Part shown: positions 51,907-63,741 of the stretch, in pieces
How positions within the stretch are numbered: position 1 is the first letter of the stretch
Layout of the letters: each line of letters begins with the position of its first letter
Origin: Massilia aquatica
Lineage (GTDB): Bacteria; Pseudomonadota; Gammaproteobacteria; Burkholderiales; Burkholderiaceae_D
DNA: 64,000 nt
Assembly: GCF_011682045.1 (NCBI RefSeq)
Contig: NZ_VVIW01000015.1
Span: 32,988-96,987, forward strand
Direction of reading: 5' to 3'
Translations under genes and position numbers: made by a program
Notes under the pieces: generated by a model
What the model saw: only the letters and a program-made list of their open reading frames with translations
Told to the model about the DNA's origin: nothing
Databases searched by the model: none

Positions 51907-53502
51907 ATGTCCTGGTTCTACAATCTGAAGATTGCCCGCAAGCTGATGCTGGTGTTTGCGCTGGTCGTTGCGATGGCCTGTGGCCTGGGCGTGTTTTCGA
52001 TCAGCCAGCTGGTCAAGGTGCGCGACGCCTCGAACGATATTGCCACCAACTGGCTGCCGTCGGTACGCTACCTGGGGCAGGTGCAGGCCTCGCTGTCGCG
52101 CTACCGGATCTCGGAAGCGACCCACGTCCTGCTGCCCGATGAAGCCGACATGCTGGCCACCGACAAGTCGATGGCCACGCGCCTGGAAACCCTGCGCAAG
52201 CAGCAGGAATCGTACGCCGCCCTGATGACCGAAGCGGAGGAAACGCGGCTCTACAAGGAACTGACGGTGGCGCTCGACAACTACCTTGTTGAAAGCACGA
52301 AGGTGACGGCCCTGTCGCACGCCGGCAAGAAGGATGAGGCGCGCGCCGCCTTCCGTGGCCCGTCCAACAAGCTGTTCCGCCAGATTAACGAAGCGCTCGA
52401 CGCCATCATCAAGATCAACGACAGCGGCAGTGCGGCCTCGGCGGCCTCGGCCATGCAGACTTACCAGATGGCGCGCAAGCTGATCATCGGCAGCCTGGTG
52501 GCGCTGGCGCTCATCGGTTTGCTGCTGGCCGTGGGCCTGGCGCGCATCGTGGCGCGCCCCTTGCAGGAAGCGGTGGCGATCGCCGGACGGGTAGCCGGCG
52601 GCGACCTGAGCGGCGTGATCGTGTCCTCCAGCAGCGACGAAACCGGCCAGCTGATGACGTCCCTGCGCAGCATGAACGACAGCCTGCTGGGCGTGGTCCA
52701 GCAAGTGCGCAGCGGCACCGATACGATTGCGCTGGCCTCGGCCGAAATTGCCAGCGGCAACCTGGACCTGTCGAGCCGCACCGAGGAGCAGGCCAGCTCG
52801 CTCGAAGAAACTGCCTCCGCCATGGAGGAACTGACCGCCACCGTGCGCCAGAACGCCGACAACGCGCGCCAGGCCAACCAGCTGGCATTGAGCGCCTCGA
52901 CCATCGCCAGCGACGGCGGCGCCGTGGTCAACGACGTGATCAACACCATGGAATCGATCAGCGCTTCCTCGCGCAAGATCGTCGACATCATCAGTGTCAT
53001 CGACGGCATCGCCTTCCAGACCAATATTCTGGCGCTCAACGCCGCCGTCGAAGCGGCGCGCGCGGGCGAGCAGGGCAGGGGTTTCGCGGTGGTCGCCTCT
53101 GAAGTGCGCAACCTGGCCCAGCGCAGCGCCGCCGCCGCCAAGGAAATCAAGCAGTTGATCGACAACTCCGTGTTCCAGGTCGACGCCGGCACCGCGCTGG
53201 TGCAGCGCGCCGGCAGCACCATGACCGAGGTGGTAGTCAGCGTGCGCCGCGTGAGCGACGTGGTGGCCGAAATCTCGGCCGCCAGCCACGAGCAGAGCAG
53301 CGGCATCGATGAAGTCAACAAGGCCATCGTGCAGATGGATGAAGTGACCCAGCAGAACGCCGCGCTGGTCGAACAGGCGGCCGCCGCGGCGGGCGCCTTG
53401 CAGGAGCAGGCCGATCACCTGGCGCGCGTGGTCAGCGTGTTCCGGCTCGACAGCGCGGGTGCGCCGGCAGCGGGCCGTCCGGGCGCGCGCGCCGTTCATT
53501 AA
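51907..53502 (+). CDS. Methyl-accepting chemotaxis protein, Tar/Tsr-like topology
   Basis: A 531-aa chemoreceptor: TM1 (about residues 10-30), a four-helix-bundle periplasmic sensor (about 35-190), TM2 (about 192-210), HAMP (about 212-265) and a cytoplasmic signalling domain with the conserved hairpin tip [20 protein letters not shown], followed by [18 protein letters not shown]. Methylation-helix Glu/Gln pairs are visible ([19 protein letters not shown]). The C-terminus lacks the NWETF-type CheR-tethering pentapeptide. No other che gene is adjacent. Confidence 0.95.
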   Translation: MSWFYNLKIARKLMLVFALVVAMACGLGVFSISQLVKVRDASNDIATNWLPSVRYLGQVQASLSRYRISEATHVLLPDEADMLATDKSMATRLETLRKQQESYAALMTEAEETRLYKELTVALDNYLVESTKVTALSHAGKKDEARAAFRGPSNKLFRQINEALDAIIKINDSGSAASAASAMQTYQMARKLIIGSLVALALIGLLLAVGLARIVARPLQEAVAIAGRVAGGDLSGVIVSSSSDETGQLMTSLRSMNDSLLGVVQQVRSGTDTIALASAEIASGNLDLSSRTEEQASSLEETASAMEELTATVRQNADNARQANQLALSASTIASDGGAVVNDVINTMESISASSRKIVDIISVIDGIAFQTNILALNAAVEAARAGEQGRGFAVVASEVRNLAQRSAAAAKEIKQLIDNSVFQVDAGTALVQRAGSTMTEVVVSVRRVSDVVAEISAASHEQSSGIDEVNKAIVQMDEVTQQNAALVEQAAAAAGALQEQADHLARVVSVFRLDSAGAPAAGRPGARAVH

Positions 53503-53538
53503 ACGCCGCAAGGCCCCGTATCCTCTACCGGAGAACCA

Positions 53539-54600
53539 ATGAAACCTATCTCGTTCGCAGTTGCCATCCTGGCCCTCGGCGCCGGCGCCGCGGCCCAGGC
53601 CCAGTCCAGCGTGCAAATCTACGGACTGCTCGATGCGGGCGTCGATTATGCGTCCGATGCGGGCGCGGGCGGCAAGTCGGCCACCCGGGTCAGTTCGGGC
53701 GGCATGAACACCTCGCGCTGGGGCTTGCGCGGCAGCGAAGACATCGGGGCCGGCCTGAAAGCGGTGTGGAATCTGGAAGGCGGGGTGCTGATGGATAGCG
53801 GCGGGGCCGATGGCGCGCTGTTCCGGCGCCAGGCCTACGTGGGCCTGGACGGCAAGTTCGGCCGCGTGGTGTTGGGGCGCTCGTTTACCAGCGTGTACGA
53901 CACCGTGATCCAGTTCGACCCGATGGGCTTTGCGCCTTTCTATTCCTGGGCCACCAGCGGACCGGCCACCGGGCCGTCCAAGTACGGCATGACGACCGGC
54001 TTCGACAACATGGTCAAGTATTCTGGAACGAGCGGCGCCTTCAAGTACGGCGCGACCTACGGCTTCGGCGAACAGAGTAGCGGGGCGCGCGACAGCGCAA
54101 AAATCGCCACCGCGGTCAGCTACAGCGCCAATGGCCTGGGCTTGATGGGCACCTGGGAGCGGGTCAACGGCAACACGCTGGCGGCCAGCGGGCGGCGCGA
54201 CGAAACCACCGTCATCCATGCCGGCGCGACCTTTGAAACCGGCGCCTTCAAACTGTATCTGGTCGGGCGCGATTACCAGGCCGAACCGGGCAACCGCACC
54301 CTGCGCGATGTGGAAGGCAAGACCGTGTGGGCCGGCGTGGCCTGGAAGGGCTTGCCGAACACCACCATCACCGGCGCGGTCTACAAGATCGATGTCGGCA
54401 ATGTGGGCGGCGGCACCGATGCCGATCCGGTTTTATATGTTGCGCGCTATCGCTATGCGCTCTCGAAACGTACCGATGTCTACGTGGCGGCGGCGTATGC
54501 CAAGGCCAGGAATGCACGTTTGACTGGCCTCTCGCGCGACGATGCCGGCTTTGCCGATACCCAGCGCGGCGTCATCACTGGGGTGCAGCACCGCTTCTGA
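53539..54600 (+). CDS. Gram-negative porin
   Basis: A 353-aa outer-membrane porin of the betaproteobacterial 16-strand type. A signal peptide (about 1-21, cut after AQAQ) precedes SSVQIYGLLDAGVDYAS, typical of the family; the loop 3 region PMGFAPFYSW and the aromatic C-terminal end GVQHRF (Phe for BAM recognition) are present. GGAG lies before the ATG. It follows the chemoreceptor by 36 bases but a shared transcript is not established. Confidence 0.95.
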   Translation: MKPISFAVAILALGAGAAAQAQSSVQIYGLLDAGVDYASDAGAGGKSATRVSSGGMNTSRWGLRGSEDIGAGLKAVWNLEGGVLMDSGGADGALFRRQAYVGLDGKFGRVVLGRSFTSVYDTVIQFDPMGFAPFYSWATSGPATGPSKYGMTTGFDNMVKYSGTSGAFKYGATYGFGEQSSGARDSAKIATAVSYSANGLGLMGTWERVNGNTLAASGRRDETTVIHAGATFETGAFKLYLVGRDYQAEPGNRTLRDVEGKTVWAGVAWKGLPNTTITGAVYKIDVGNVGGGTDADPVLYVARYRYALSKRTDVYVAAAYAKARNARLTGLSRDDAGFADTQRGVITGVQHRF

Positions 54601-54605
54601 GCGGG

Positions 54606-54620
54606 CGGCCGCAGCGGCCG
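54606..54620 (+). terminator. Terminator candidate after the porin gene
   Basis: CGGCCG-CAG-CGGCCG hairpin six bases past the stop, followed after some bases by TTCTTTT. The stem is short; a role is plausible but weakly supported. Confidence 0.35.
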
Positions 54621-54631
54621 ACCGGATTCTT

Positions 54632-55924
54632 TTACCAGAGCAGCGGCCGCCCGAAACTGGCCCAGAACAGCCAGCGCTGCGTCTCGCGGTGTCCGCCGGT
54701 GCCGATCTGCCACGGCGCGGCCTTGCCGGCGTCGAGGCGGATGGTGGAAATGAAGCCGGCGCATGTCGACACCACCAGGGTGTTGCCGTCGGCCGAGATA
54801 TCCATCGCCATGATGCTCGAGCCGACGAAGTGGAACCAGTGCTTGCGGCCGGTCGGACCGAAGGCGCGCAGATAGCCATTCGCATCGCCGATGATGAACT
54901 CGCCCTGGCGGTGCACCGCCGCATACACGCGCGCGCCTTCCTGCACGGTGGGGGTGCGCGGGTCGTTGCCGTAGAAATCGGTATCCAGGCCCGGGAAATC
55001 CTTGACGTTCACGGCCAGGGTGGCGCCTTCATAAAAATGGCAGGCGTTGAAGATGGCCATCTGGCTGTCGCCGCTGAAAGCGGCGTAGTGCGGATACTCG
55101 CTCACCCGGCCGATGCTCGACACCATGTTCAGTTCAGCATCGAACACCTGGTGCGCGCCATCCTGCCCACCCACCGCGATCCACTTGCCGTCCGGCGAAA
55201 TGGCGCCGTGCTCCATGTCCAGCCGCACCGGCAAGCCATCTTCTTCCAGCGACTCGGCGTTCGGCCACAGGCGCCGCGCACCCCCGGCCGCCAGTACATA
55301 GATGCCGACTGCGCTCACCAGCAGCACGCGCCGGCCGTCCGGGAAGGGGATCAGGCGGGTCGGGCGCGGGCGGTCTTCCAGGTCCTCTCCCTCCATGCCT
55401 TCGGGCAGGTCTTCATGTCCGGTCGGCCAGGCCAGCCCGGCAACCTTGGGGCCGAGCCAGCCGTCGGTGACGGTCACGCCTTCGTCATTGCAGGTGGCAA
55501 AATAGCGGCGCTGCGGGCAGCGCCCGATGAAGTCGATGCCCTCGACATCGGTGCAGGTGCTGCCTTGCAGATGCAGCACCGGGCCATCCTGGTAGGGGGC
55601 GCCGGCGCGCAGCAGCATGCTGCCGTCGTCCAGCAACAGCAGTTCCGAACTCTTGATGCCTTGCGAATCGAGCAGGTCGGCCAGCGGCGCGTGGGCCGGC
55701 GGCCATGCCTTGCGGAAGGCGTCGTGCGCGGCCTGGTCCTTGCCCGGCTGGTTGACTTCATGCAGCGCTTCCAGCCAGTGCGGCACCAGATGCGCCATCG
55801 GCGGCATGGACGGCTCTACGCCGGCCTGGTCCCAGCCGTCGGCCAGGCCGATGCGCACGAAGTCGTTAATGGCGTCGGCATAGCCGATCACCTCTTTTTG
55901 CCATTCTGCCTGGGGAGAAGTCAT
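54632..55924 (-). CDS. WD40/beta-propeller-like protein of unknown function
   Basis: A 430-aa soluble protein with no signal peptide. The repeated blade-like segments (HGAISPDGKWIAVGGQDGAHQVFD, then YPHYAAFSGDSQMAIFN, FIIGDANGYLRAFGPTG, MAMDISADGNTLVVSTCAGFISTI) match a beta-propeller pattern. The N-terminal 100 residues are helical. AGGA precedes the ATG at 55924; a longer frame to 56041 lacks a site. Function unknown. Confidence 0.75.
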   Translation of the reverse strand: MTSPQAEWQKEVIGYADAINDFVRIGLADGWDQAGVEPSMPPMAHLVPHWLEALHEVNQPGKDQAAHDAFRKAWPPAHAPLADLLDSQGIKSSELLLLDDGSMLLRAGAPYQDGPVLHLQGSTCTDVEGIDFIGRCPQRRYFATCNDEGVTVTDGWLGPKVAGLAWPTGHEDLPEGMEGEDLEDRPRPTRLIPFPDGRRVLLVSAVGIYVLAAGGARRLWPNAESLEEDGLPVRLDMEHGAISPDGKWIAVGGQDGAHQVFDAELNMVSSIGRVSEYPHYAAFSGDSQMAIFNACHFYEGATLAVNVKDFPGLDTDFYGNDPRTPTVQEGARVYAAVHRQGEFIIGDANGYLRAFGPTGRKHWFHFVGSSIMAMDISADGNTLVVSTCAGFISTIRLDAGKAAPWQIGTGGHRETQRWLFWASFGRPLLW

Positions 55925-56024
55925 GCTGTTATTCCTGATTGTGAGCGGGTAAGATGAGCTGAAAATATTGGCAAGAAAATATTGCCGGAAATATATTAAC
56001 AGAAATCCTGGCGCAACAGAAATC

Positions 56025-56585
56025 TCAGCGGCTGACCCCAAGCAGTTTATGCACCAGCTCGGACGAGGTGGAGGCGGAGAATTTGCGCATCAGCTTGGCG
56101 CGATGCATTTCCACGGTGCGGGGGCTGAGGTCGGTTTCGCGGGCGATCACCTTGCTGGTCTTGCCCTCGACCAGCAGGGCGGCGATTTCGCGTTCGCGCG
56201 GGGTCAGTTCGGCCGTGACCGGGCGCTTTTCGCTGACATCTTCGAACGTCCAGACCCCGGCGCCGAGCGGCTCGCGCGCATCGAGGGCGCGCCCGCTCAC
56301 ATGGCACCAGAACAGTTCGCCGCCGGCGCGGCGCATGATGCGCTCGTCCGAATACACGCCGCGCGCGTTCATCACCGGAATGATGCGGTCGCCCGTGCGC
56401 AGGAATTCATCCATGGTCGGATACAGCACCCGGAACGACTCGCCATCGAGCGCGCCGTGCAGATAGCCGAACATCGAGGTCAGTGCATCGTTGCTGGACT
56501 GGATCACGCGATCGATCGAAATGCACATGCCCACCGGCGCGTGGCGAAAAATGGTTTCGTAATCGATGGCGTATGATGCGGTCAT
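56025..56585 (-). CDS. PAS-domain LuxR-type transcriptional regulator
   Basis: A 186-aa regulator. Residues about 8-115 are a PAS domain (FRHAPVGMCISID, then ISSNDALTSMFGY-like block and FWCHVSGRAL), and residues about 125-185 are a LuxR HTH (LTPREREIAALLVEGKTSKVIA and SPRTVEMHRAKLMRKF). It has no receiver domain, so it should respond directly to a ligand or redox state sensed by the PAS fold. Target unknown; it is divergent from scoA across 150 bases. Confidence 0.88.
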   Translation of the reverse strand: MTASYAIDYETIFRHAPVGMCISIDRVIQSSNDALTSMFGYLHGALDGESFRVLYPTMDEFLRTGDRIIPVMNARGVYSDERIMRRAGGELFWCHVSGRALDAREPLGAGVWTFEDVSEKRPVTAELTPREREIAALLVEGKTSKVIARETDLSPRTVEMHRAKLMRKFSASTSSELVHKLLGVSR

Positions 56586-56738
56586 TGGCGGTGTTCAGGG
56601 GTTACGCGGCAGTCAACATGACGGAAAGCAGCCCGTAGTTCTACGGTATTGTGCTTTTGATGCGCGTATTTTATGCTGAGAATCCACTATGCAGTGGAGT
56701 ATGGAAGATTTTAGCTTAACTATAAAAAGGGACAGGGA

Positions 56739-57437
56739 ATGAACAAAGTTTATCCTGACGCGGCATCGGCGTTGGCCGGCATCGTGAGCGATGGCCAGAC
56801 CATCGCAGTCGGCGGCTTCGGCCTGTGCGGCATACCGGAAGCGCTGATCCTGGCCTTGCGCAACAGCGCCGTCAAGCAGCTCACGGTGATCTCGAATAAT
56901 GCCGGCGTGGACGACTTCGGCCTCGGCCAGTTGCTCACCACGCGCCAGATCAAGAAAATGATTTCGTCCTACGTGGGCGAGAACAAGGAATTCGCGCGCC
57001 AGTACCTGGCCGGCGAACTGGAACTTGAATTCACGCCGCAAGGCACGCTGGCCGAAAAGCTGCGCGCCGGTGGCTCGGGCATTCCCGCGTTTTTTACCAA
57101 AACCGGGGTCGGCACCATTGTCGCCGACGGTAAAGAAGTGCGCGAGTTTGACGGAGAACAATACGTGATGGAGCGCAGCCTGGTAGCCGATGTGTCGCTG
57201 GTCAAGGCCTACATGGCCGACCGCGCCGGCAATCTGGTGTACCGCAAGACGGCGCGCAACTTCAACCCGAACGTGGCGCAAGCCGGCAAGATCACCATCG
57301 TCGAAGTCGAAAAACTGGTGGAAGTGGGCGAGCTCGATCCCGACCAGGTGCATACGCCGAGCATTTTCGTGCACCGCATCGTGGTCAACGCCACGCCGGA
57401 AAAGCGCATCGAACAGCGCACCGTGCGCACCAACTAA
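56739..57437 (+). CDS. scoA: 3-oxoacid CoA-transferase subunit A
   Basis: A 232-aa alpha subunit of succinyl-CoA:3-ketoacid CoA-transferase, which activates acetoacetate for ketone-body or PHB turnover. The CoA-transferase I signature [13 protein letters not shown] lies at about residue 25, followed by [20 protein letters not shown] precedes the ATG. It is followed after 17 bases by the beta subunit. Confidence 0.94.
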   Translation: MNKVYPDAASALAGIVSDGQTIAVGGFGLCGIPEALILALRNSAVKQLTVISNNAGVDDFGLGQLLTTRQIKKMISSYVGENKEFARQYLAGELELEFTPQGTLAEKLRAGGSGIPAFFTKTGVGTIVADGKEVREFDGEQYVMERSLVADVSLVKAYMADRAGNLVYRKTARNFNPNVAQAGKITIVEVEKLVEVGELDPDQVHTPSIFVHRIVVNATPEKRIEQRTVRTN

Positions 57438-57454
57438 GAGCACAGGAGAAGAAG

Positions 57455-58105
57455 ATGGCATGGACTCGTGATGAAATGGCCGCGCGCGCGGCGAAAGAAT
57501 TGCAGGATGGTTTTTATGTGAACCTGGGCATCGGCCTGCCGACCCTGGTGGCCAACTATGTGCCGGCCGACATGGAAGTATTCCTGCAGTCCGAAAACGG
57601 TTTGCTCGGCATCGGCCCGTTCCCGCTGGACGCCGACGTCGACGCCGACCTGATCAACGCCGGCAAGCAGACCGTGACGGCCTTGCCGGGCGCTGCCTAC
57701 TTCAGCTCGGCCGATTCCTTCGGCATGATTCGCGGCGGCAAGATCAACCTGGCGATCCTGGGCGCGATGCAGGTCTCGGCCAAGGGCGACCTGGCCAACT
57801 GGATGATCCCCGGCAAGATGGTCAAGGGCATGGGCGGCGCGATGGACCTGGTGGCCGGCGTCAAGCGCGTGGTGGTGGTGATGGAACACGTGGCCACGGC
57901 CAAGGATGGTTCGACCTCGCATAAAATCCTGCCGGCATGCGACCTGCCGCTGACCGGCGTTGGCGTGGTCGACCTGATCATTACCGACCTGGGCGTGATC
58001 GACGTTACCCCGGCCGGCTTGACACTGGTGGAACTGGCGCCCGGCGTGACCAAGGAGCAAGTACTGGCCGCCACTGGCGCCGAACTCGACGTCAGCGCGC
58101 TATAA
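57455..58105 (+). CDS. scoB: 3-oxoacid CoA-transferase subunit B
   Basis: A 216-aa beta subunit. The catalytic Glu is in [11 protein letters not shown], and [15 protein letters not shown] the usual N-terminal block. AGGAGAAG lies before the ATG. Together with scoA it forms a complete two-gene operon closed by the terminator at 58147. Confidence 0.95.
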   Translation: MAWTRDEMAARAAKELQDGFYVNLGIGLPTLVANYVPADMEVFLQSENGLLGIGPFPLDADVDADLINAGKQTVTALPGAAYFSSADSFGMIRGGKINLAILGAMQVSAKGDLANWMIPGKMVKGMGGAMDLVAGVKRVVVVMEHVATAKDGSTSHKILPACDLPLTGVGVVDLIITDLGVIDVTPAGLTLVELAPGVTKEQVLAATGAELDVSAL

Positions 58106-58146
58106 CATACAGCGCCCGCGCGGCGCAATTGCGGTTCAAACGAAAC

Positions 58147-58177
58147 AGCACCGGCGTGAACACCGGTGCTTTTTTTT
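58147..58177 (+). terminator. Rho-independent terminator of scoAB
   Basis: AGCACCGG and CCGGTGCT form an 8-bp stem with an 8-base loop, followed directly by eight T residues, 42 bases past the scoB stop. Confidence 0.9.
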
Positions 58178-58378
58178 CGTCTGTATGCACGGAATGATCG
58201 TAGAATTGCCCAACGGGTTTTGATTGCATTTCTTTAAGGTTTTGTCGCCAAAGAAATGTAAGTACTGGTTCGTCACCGTGCATTGCACTGGAGAAAACAT
58301 TACTTACCCACTCATCACGCACGATCACGCTTCGCCACGCCGCAGGTCCGGCGGGCGAAACTGCGCGCTCAGCCGTCC

Positions 58379-59032
58379 ATGGCTTCGCCCATGACCCGGC
58401 CGGTCCGCATCCTCCTGATCGACGACCACACGGTGGCGCGTTACGGCCTGCGCCTGATGCTCGCCGGCGCCGCCGAGCTGCAAGTGAGCGGCGAAGCCGA
58501 CAGCGCCGCCGCCGCCCTGCACCTGCTGCGCAGCGAATCCTTTGACGTGGCCCTGCTCGACATCAACTTGCCCGACAAAAATGGCCTGGAACTGCTCAAG
58601 CAGTTGCGCGAACTGCATGGGGGCCTGGCGGTGCTGATTGTGAGCATGTATGGAGAGGATATTTACGCGCTGCGCGCCCTCAAGCTGGGCGCGGCCGGCT
58701 ACCTGACCAAGACCTGCAGCGCCGACAGCCTGGTCGAGGCGGTGCGCAAGGCGGCCGGCGGCGGCAAGTACGTCACGCCCTCGCTGCTGCAAAAGCTGGC
58801 CGGCATGCTCGGCGGCGGCCCGGGCGGGGTACTGCACGACGCGCTCACCGACCGCGAGCTGGAAATCTTCCGCATGATCGCCTCGGGCGAAAGCCTGGTC
58901 GGCATCGCCGCCGCCCTGCATCTGAGCCCGAGCACGGTCACCACCTACCGCGCGCGTATCCTCGACAAGATGGACCTGAAGAGCAATGCCGAACTGACAC
59001 GCTACGGCCTCGATCACGGCTTGTTAGGCTAA
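58379..59032 (+). CDS. NarL/FixJ-type response regulator
   Basis: A 217-aa regulator with a receiver domain (about residues 8-120; DDHTVARYGLRLML, phospho-acceptor in LLDINLPDKNG, Lys in GYLTK) and a LuxR-type HTH (about 150-210; LTDRELEIFRMIASGES, STVTTYRARILDKM). Among kinases in the window, the hybrid kinases at 7571 and 60001 both end in HPt domains and could phosphorylate it, but this is inference. Two in-frame ATGs (58379, 58391) are possible; neither has a strong ribosome-binding site. Confidence 0.9.
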   Translation: MASPMTRPVRILLIDDHTVARYGLRLMLAGAAELQVSGEADSAAAALHLLRSESFDVALLDINLPDKNGLELLKQLRELHGGLAVLIVSMYGEDIYALRALKLGAAGYLTKTCSADSLVEAVRKAAGGGKYVTPSLLQKLAGMLGGGPGGVLHDALTDRELEIFRMIASGESLVGIAAALHLSPSTVTTYRARILDKMDLKSNAELTRYGLDHGLLG

Positions 59033-59037
59033 CAAGC
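59019..59037 (+). terminator. Hairpin overlapping the regulator's stop codon
   Basis: GCTTGTT-AGGCT-AACAAGC, 7-base arms including the TAA stop. No T tract follows; listed as a possible weak terminator or coincidence. Confidence 0.25.
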
Positions 59038-59048
59038 AAGCGACAGCG

Positions 59049-59066
59049 TGTAGTCGATCCACTACA
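59049..59066. promoter_or_regulatory. Inverted repeat upstream of the RsbQ-like operon
   Basis: TGTAGT-CGATCC-ACTACA, perfect 6-base arms, 118 bases before the operon's first start codon. An operator for the adjacent NarL-type regulator is conceivable but not shown. Confidence 0.35.
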
Positions 59067-59183
59067 GCGCCCCCGGACAAAGCCCCGACATACGATCACA
59101 CAGATCCACGATAGCTAGTTTTTTACCCAGCAGCAATACTTGAACCCAAGGCGTAATTACACGCAGTATGAACCGGGGGCAGG

Positions 59184-59990
59184 ATGTCTGCATTGAGGAA
59201 AAACAATGTTCGTGTTGATGGGGCGGGGCAGCAAGCCATGCTGTTCGCCCACGGCTTCGGCTGCGACCAGGGCATGTGGCGTTTCGTCGAACCATCCTTC
59301 CGCGCCGGATACCGCACGGTGCTGTTCGACCATGTTGGTTCCGGCGGCGCCGACCTGGCCTGCTACGACCCGCAGCGTTACGATTCGCTGGTCCAGTACG
59401 CCGACGACGTGCTCGACATCTGCGCCGAACTCCAGCTCGAACAAGCCGTGTTCGTCGGCCATTCCGTGTCCGCCATGATCGGCGTGCTGGCCGCGATCAA
59501 GCAGCCGCAACTGTTTTCGCGGCTGGTGCTGGTGTGCCCGTCGCCGTGCTACATCAACGACAGCGACGACGGCGCAACCGGCTACGTGGGCGGCTTTTCG
59601 CGCGGCGACATCGCCGGCCTGATCGACTTTTTGGACGATAACTTCGTCGCCTGGTCGGGCGCCATGGCCCCCACCATCATGGGCAACCCCGAGCGGCCCG
59701 AACTGGGCCAGGAGCTCGAGAGCAGCTTTTGCCGCACCGACCCGACTTGCGCGCGCCAGTTCGCCCGCGTCACGTTCTTGTCCGACAACCGGCCCGACCT
59801 GGCCCTGCTGCGCACGCCCGCCCTGATTTTGCAGGCCAGCGAGGACGCGATCGCGCCGCCCTGCGTGGGAGACTATCTGCATCAGGCGCTGCGCGGCAGC
59901 ACCCTGGTCCGGATGGCGGCGCGCGGCCACTGCCCGAACCTGAGCGCGCCCCAGGAAACCGTGGCGGCGATCCATGACTACCTGCGCTGA
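59184..59990 (+). CDS. RsbQ-like alpha/beta hydrolase
   Basis: A 268-aa hydrolase of the RsbQ/KAI2/D14 type. The triad is S94 in VGHSVSAM, D221 in ASEDAIAP and H249 in ARGHCPNLS, and the N-terminal block [15 protein letters not shown] supplies the oxyanion hole. RsbQ in Bacillus works with the PAS-containing phosphatase RsbP in energy-stress sensing; here the next gene (10 bases away) also starts with a PAS domain but is a hybrid kinase. The hydrolase may prepare or sense a small ligand for that PAS domain; the ligand is unknown. Confidence 0.9.
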   Translation: MSALRKNNVRVDGAGQQAMLFAHGFGCDQGMWRFVEPSFRAGYRTVLFDHVGSGGADLACYDPQRYDSLVQYADDVLDICAELQLEQAVFVGHSVSAMIGVLAAIKQPQLFSRLVLVCPSPCYINDSDDGATGYVGGFSRGDIAGLIDFLDDNFVAWSGAMAPTIMGNPERPELGQELESSFCRTDPTCARQFARVTFLSDNRPDLALLRTPALILQASEDAIAPPCVGDYLHQALRGSTLVRMAARGHCPNLSAPQETVAAIHDYLR

Positions 59991-60000
59991 GGACACCGCC

Positions 60001-62121
<2,121 letters not shown>

Positions 62122-62138
62122 AAAAGCGAGCCCAGAAC

Positions 62139-62555
62139 ATGACCGCCACCTCCACCCCGACCACGCTCGCCGCGCTGCACGTCCTGCTGGTCGACGACGA
62201 CCCCTTCATGCTCGAACTGCTGGGCAGCATGCTCAACAAACTGGGCGTCACGCGCGTCTCGCAGGCCGCCGACGGCGAACGCGGCGTGGCGGCCCTGGCC
62301 AGTGGGCGCGGCATGCCCGACGTGGTCATCTGCGACATCCACATGCCCGGCAAGGACGGCTTCCAGGTGATGGAGGCGATGGCCGCCGGCGGCTACAAGG
62401 GCGCGGTGGTGCTGCTGTCGGGGATGGACGCGCGCACCCTCAATTCGGCCGCGCTGATGGCGCGCTTCCACCACCTGAATGTGCTCGGCGTGATGACCAA
62501 GCCGGTTTCCAGGGCCGCGCTGGCGGACCTGCTGGCCAGGGTCCGGTCCCTGTAG
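62139..62555 (+). CDS. Receiver-only response regulator
   Basis: A 138-aa CheY-like receiver with VDDDP, phospho-acceptor Asp in VVICDIHMPGKDG, and Lys in VMTKPVS. It has no output domain, so it may be a phosphate sink or shuttle for the upstream kinase's HPt, or act on the chemoreceptor that follows 5 bases later. Confidence 0.92.
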   Translation: MTATSTPTTLAALHVLLVDDDPFMLELLGSMLNKLGVTRVSQAADGERGVAALASGRGMPDVVICDIHMPGKDGFQVMEAMAAGGYKGAVVLLSGMDARTLNSAALMARFHHLNVLGVMTKPVSRAALADLLARVRSL

Positions 62556-62560
62556 GAGCG

Positions 62561-63712
62561 ATGATGCAAACCTCGACCCTCGATTTTTCCGATTCCCCCG
62601 CGCGGCGCCTGCTGGCCTGGCGCCACCTGCCGGCGCTGGCCGCCTGCGCCGCGGCCGCCTTGCCGCTGCTGGGCGAGTCGGGCTGGCTGAAACTGGCGGC
62701 CCTGGCCGGCGTGGTGGCCGCCTGCGCCTGGGGCGCCGCGCGCGCGCCGGCGCCGCCGGCAGCCGGTGACGTCGCCGTCGCCGCCGCCGCGCCGGCCCCG
62801 GATGGCGCGCAGATGGCGGCGCTGCTGGCCGACGTGCTGCCGGTATGGGAACACCACGTGGCCTCGGTGCGCAGCCAGTCCGAAGAAGCGATCGGCCAGT
62901 TGATTACCTCGTTCTCGTCGATCCTGGCGCGCTTCGACGCCGCCGGCTTCCAGGGCGCGCATGGCGACACCGGCGGCGCCGGCTCCGGTTCCGCCATCAG
63001 CCTGCTGACCCTGTGCCAGCGCGAACTGGGACCGGTGATCGCGGTGCTCCAGAGCGTCATCGACAGCAAGGCGGGCCTGTTGGGCCACGTGCGCTCGCTG
63101 TCGGACACCATCGCCGAACTGAAGGAACTGTCGACCGAGGTGAGCCTGATCGCCGCCCAGACCAACATGCTGGCGATTAACGCTTCGATCGAGGCCGCGC
63201 GCGCCGGCACCGCGGGACGCGGCTTTGCCGTGATCGCGGCCGAAGTGCGGCGCCTGTCGTCGTCCTCGTCGGACATCGGCAAGCGCATCACCGAGCGCAT
63301 GAACCTGGCCTCGAGCACCATGTGCACCACCCTCGAAGTGGCGGGGCGCGCCGACGAGAGCGACCGCGAAGCGATGGTGTCGTCGGGCCACGTGATGGAA
63401 GACGTGCTCTCGCACGTGCGCGAACTGGCCGCCTCCACCGAATCGATGAAAAGCAACGGCGGCGCCCTGCGCGGCGACGTCGCCGAACTGCTGGTGGCGC
63501 TGCAGTTCCAGGACCGCATCCGCCAGATCCTCGAAGTGGTCAGCGCCGACATGCTGCGCATGCAGCAGGCCCTGGGCGAGGGCGCGGCGCTGCCGGGCGC
63601 GCAGCAGTGGCTGGGCGAACTGGGTACGCGCTACACCATGGCCGAGGAACACCACGCGCACGCCGCGCCGGCCGCCGCTGCGGCGGCTGACGATGAAGTC
63701 ACGTTTTTCTGA
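62561..63712 (+). CDS. Methyl-accepting chemotaxis protein without a periplasmic sensor
   Basis: A 383-aa chemoreceptor-type protein. Two hydrophobic stretches (about residues 25-42 and 45-63) are separated by only a few residues, so it has no periplasmic domain. A short Ala/Pro linker follows, then a helical region and the conserved hairpin tip LIAAQTNMLAINASIEAARAGTAG. There is no HAMP domain I can identify. It may report an intracellular state, or partner with the upstream receiver and kinase. TAGGAGCG precedes the ATG at 62561. Confidence 0.88.
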   Translation: MMQTSTLDFSDSPARRLLAWRHLPALAACAAAALPLLGESGWLKLAALAGVVAACAWGAARAPAPPAAGDVAVAAAAPAPDGAQMAALLADVLPVWEHHVASVRSQSEEAIGQLITSFSSILARFDAAGFQGAHGDTGGAGSGSAISLLTLCQRELGPVIAVLQSVIDSKAGLLGHVRSLSDTIAELKELSTEVSLIAAQTNMLAINASIEAARAGTAGRGFAVIAAEVRRLSSSSSDIGKRITERMNLASSTMCTTLEVAGRADESDREAMVSSGHVMEDVLSHVRELAASTESMKSNGGALRGDVAELLVALQFQDRIRQILEVVSADMLRMQQALGEGAALPGAQQWLGELGTRYTMAEEHHAHAAPAAAAAADDEVTFF

Positions 63713-63741
63713 AATCACCAACGACATAACAAGAGGGAACC

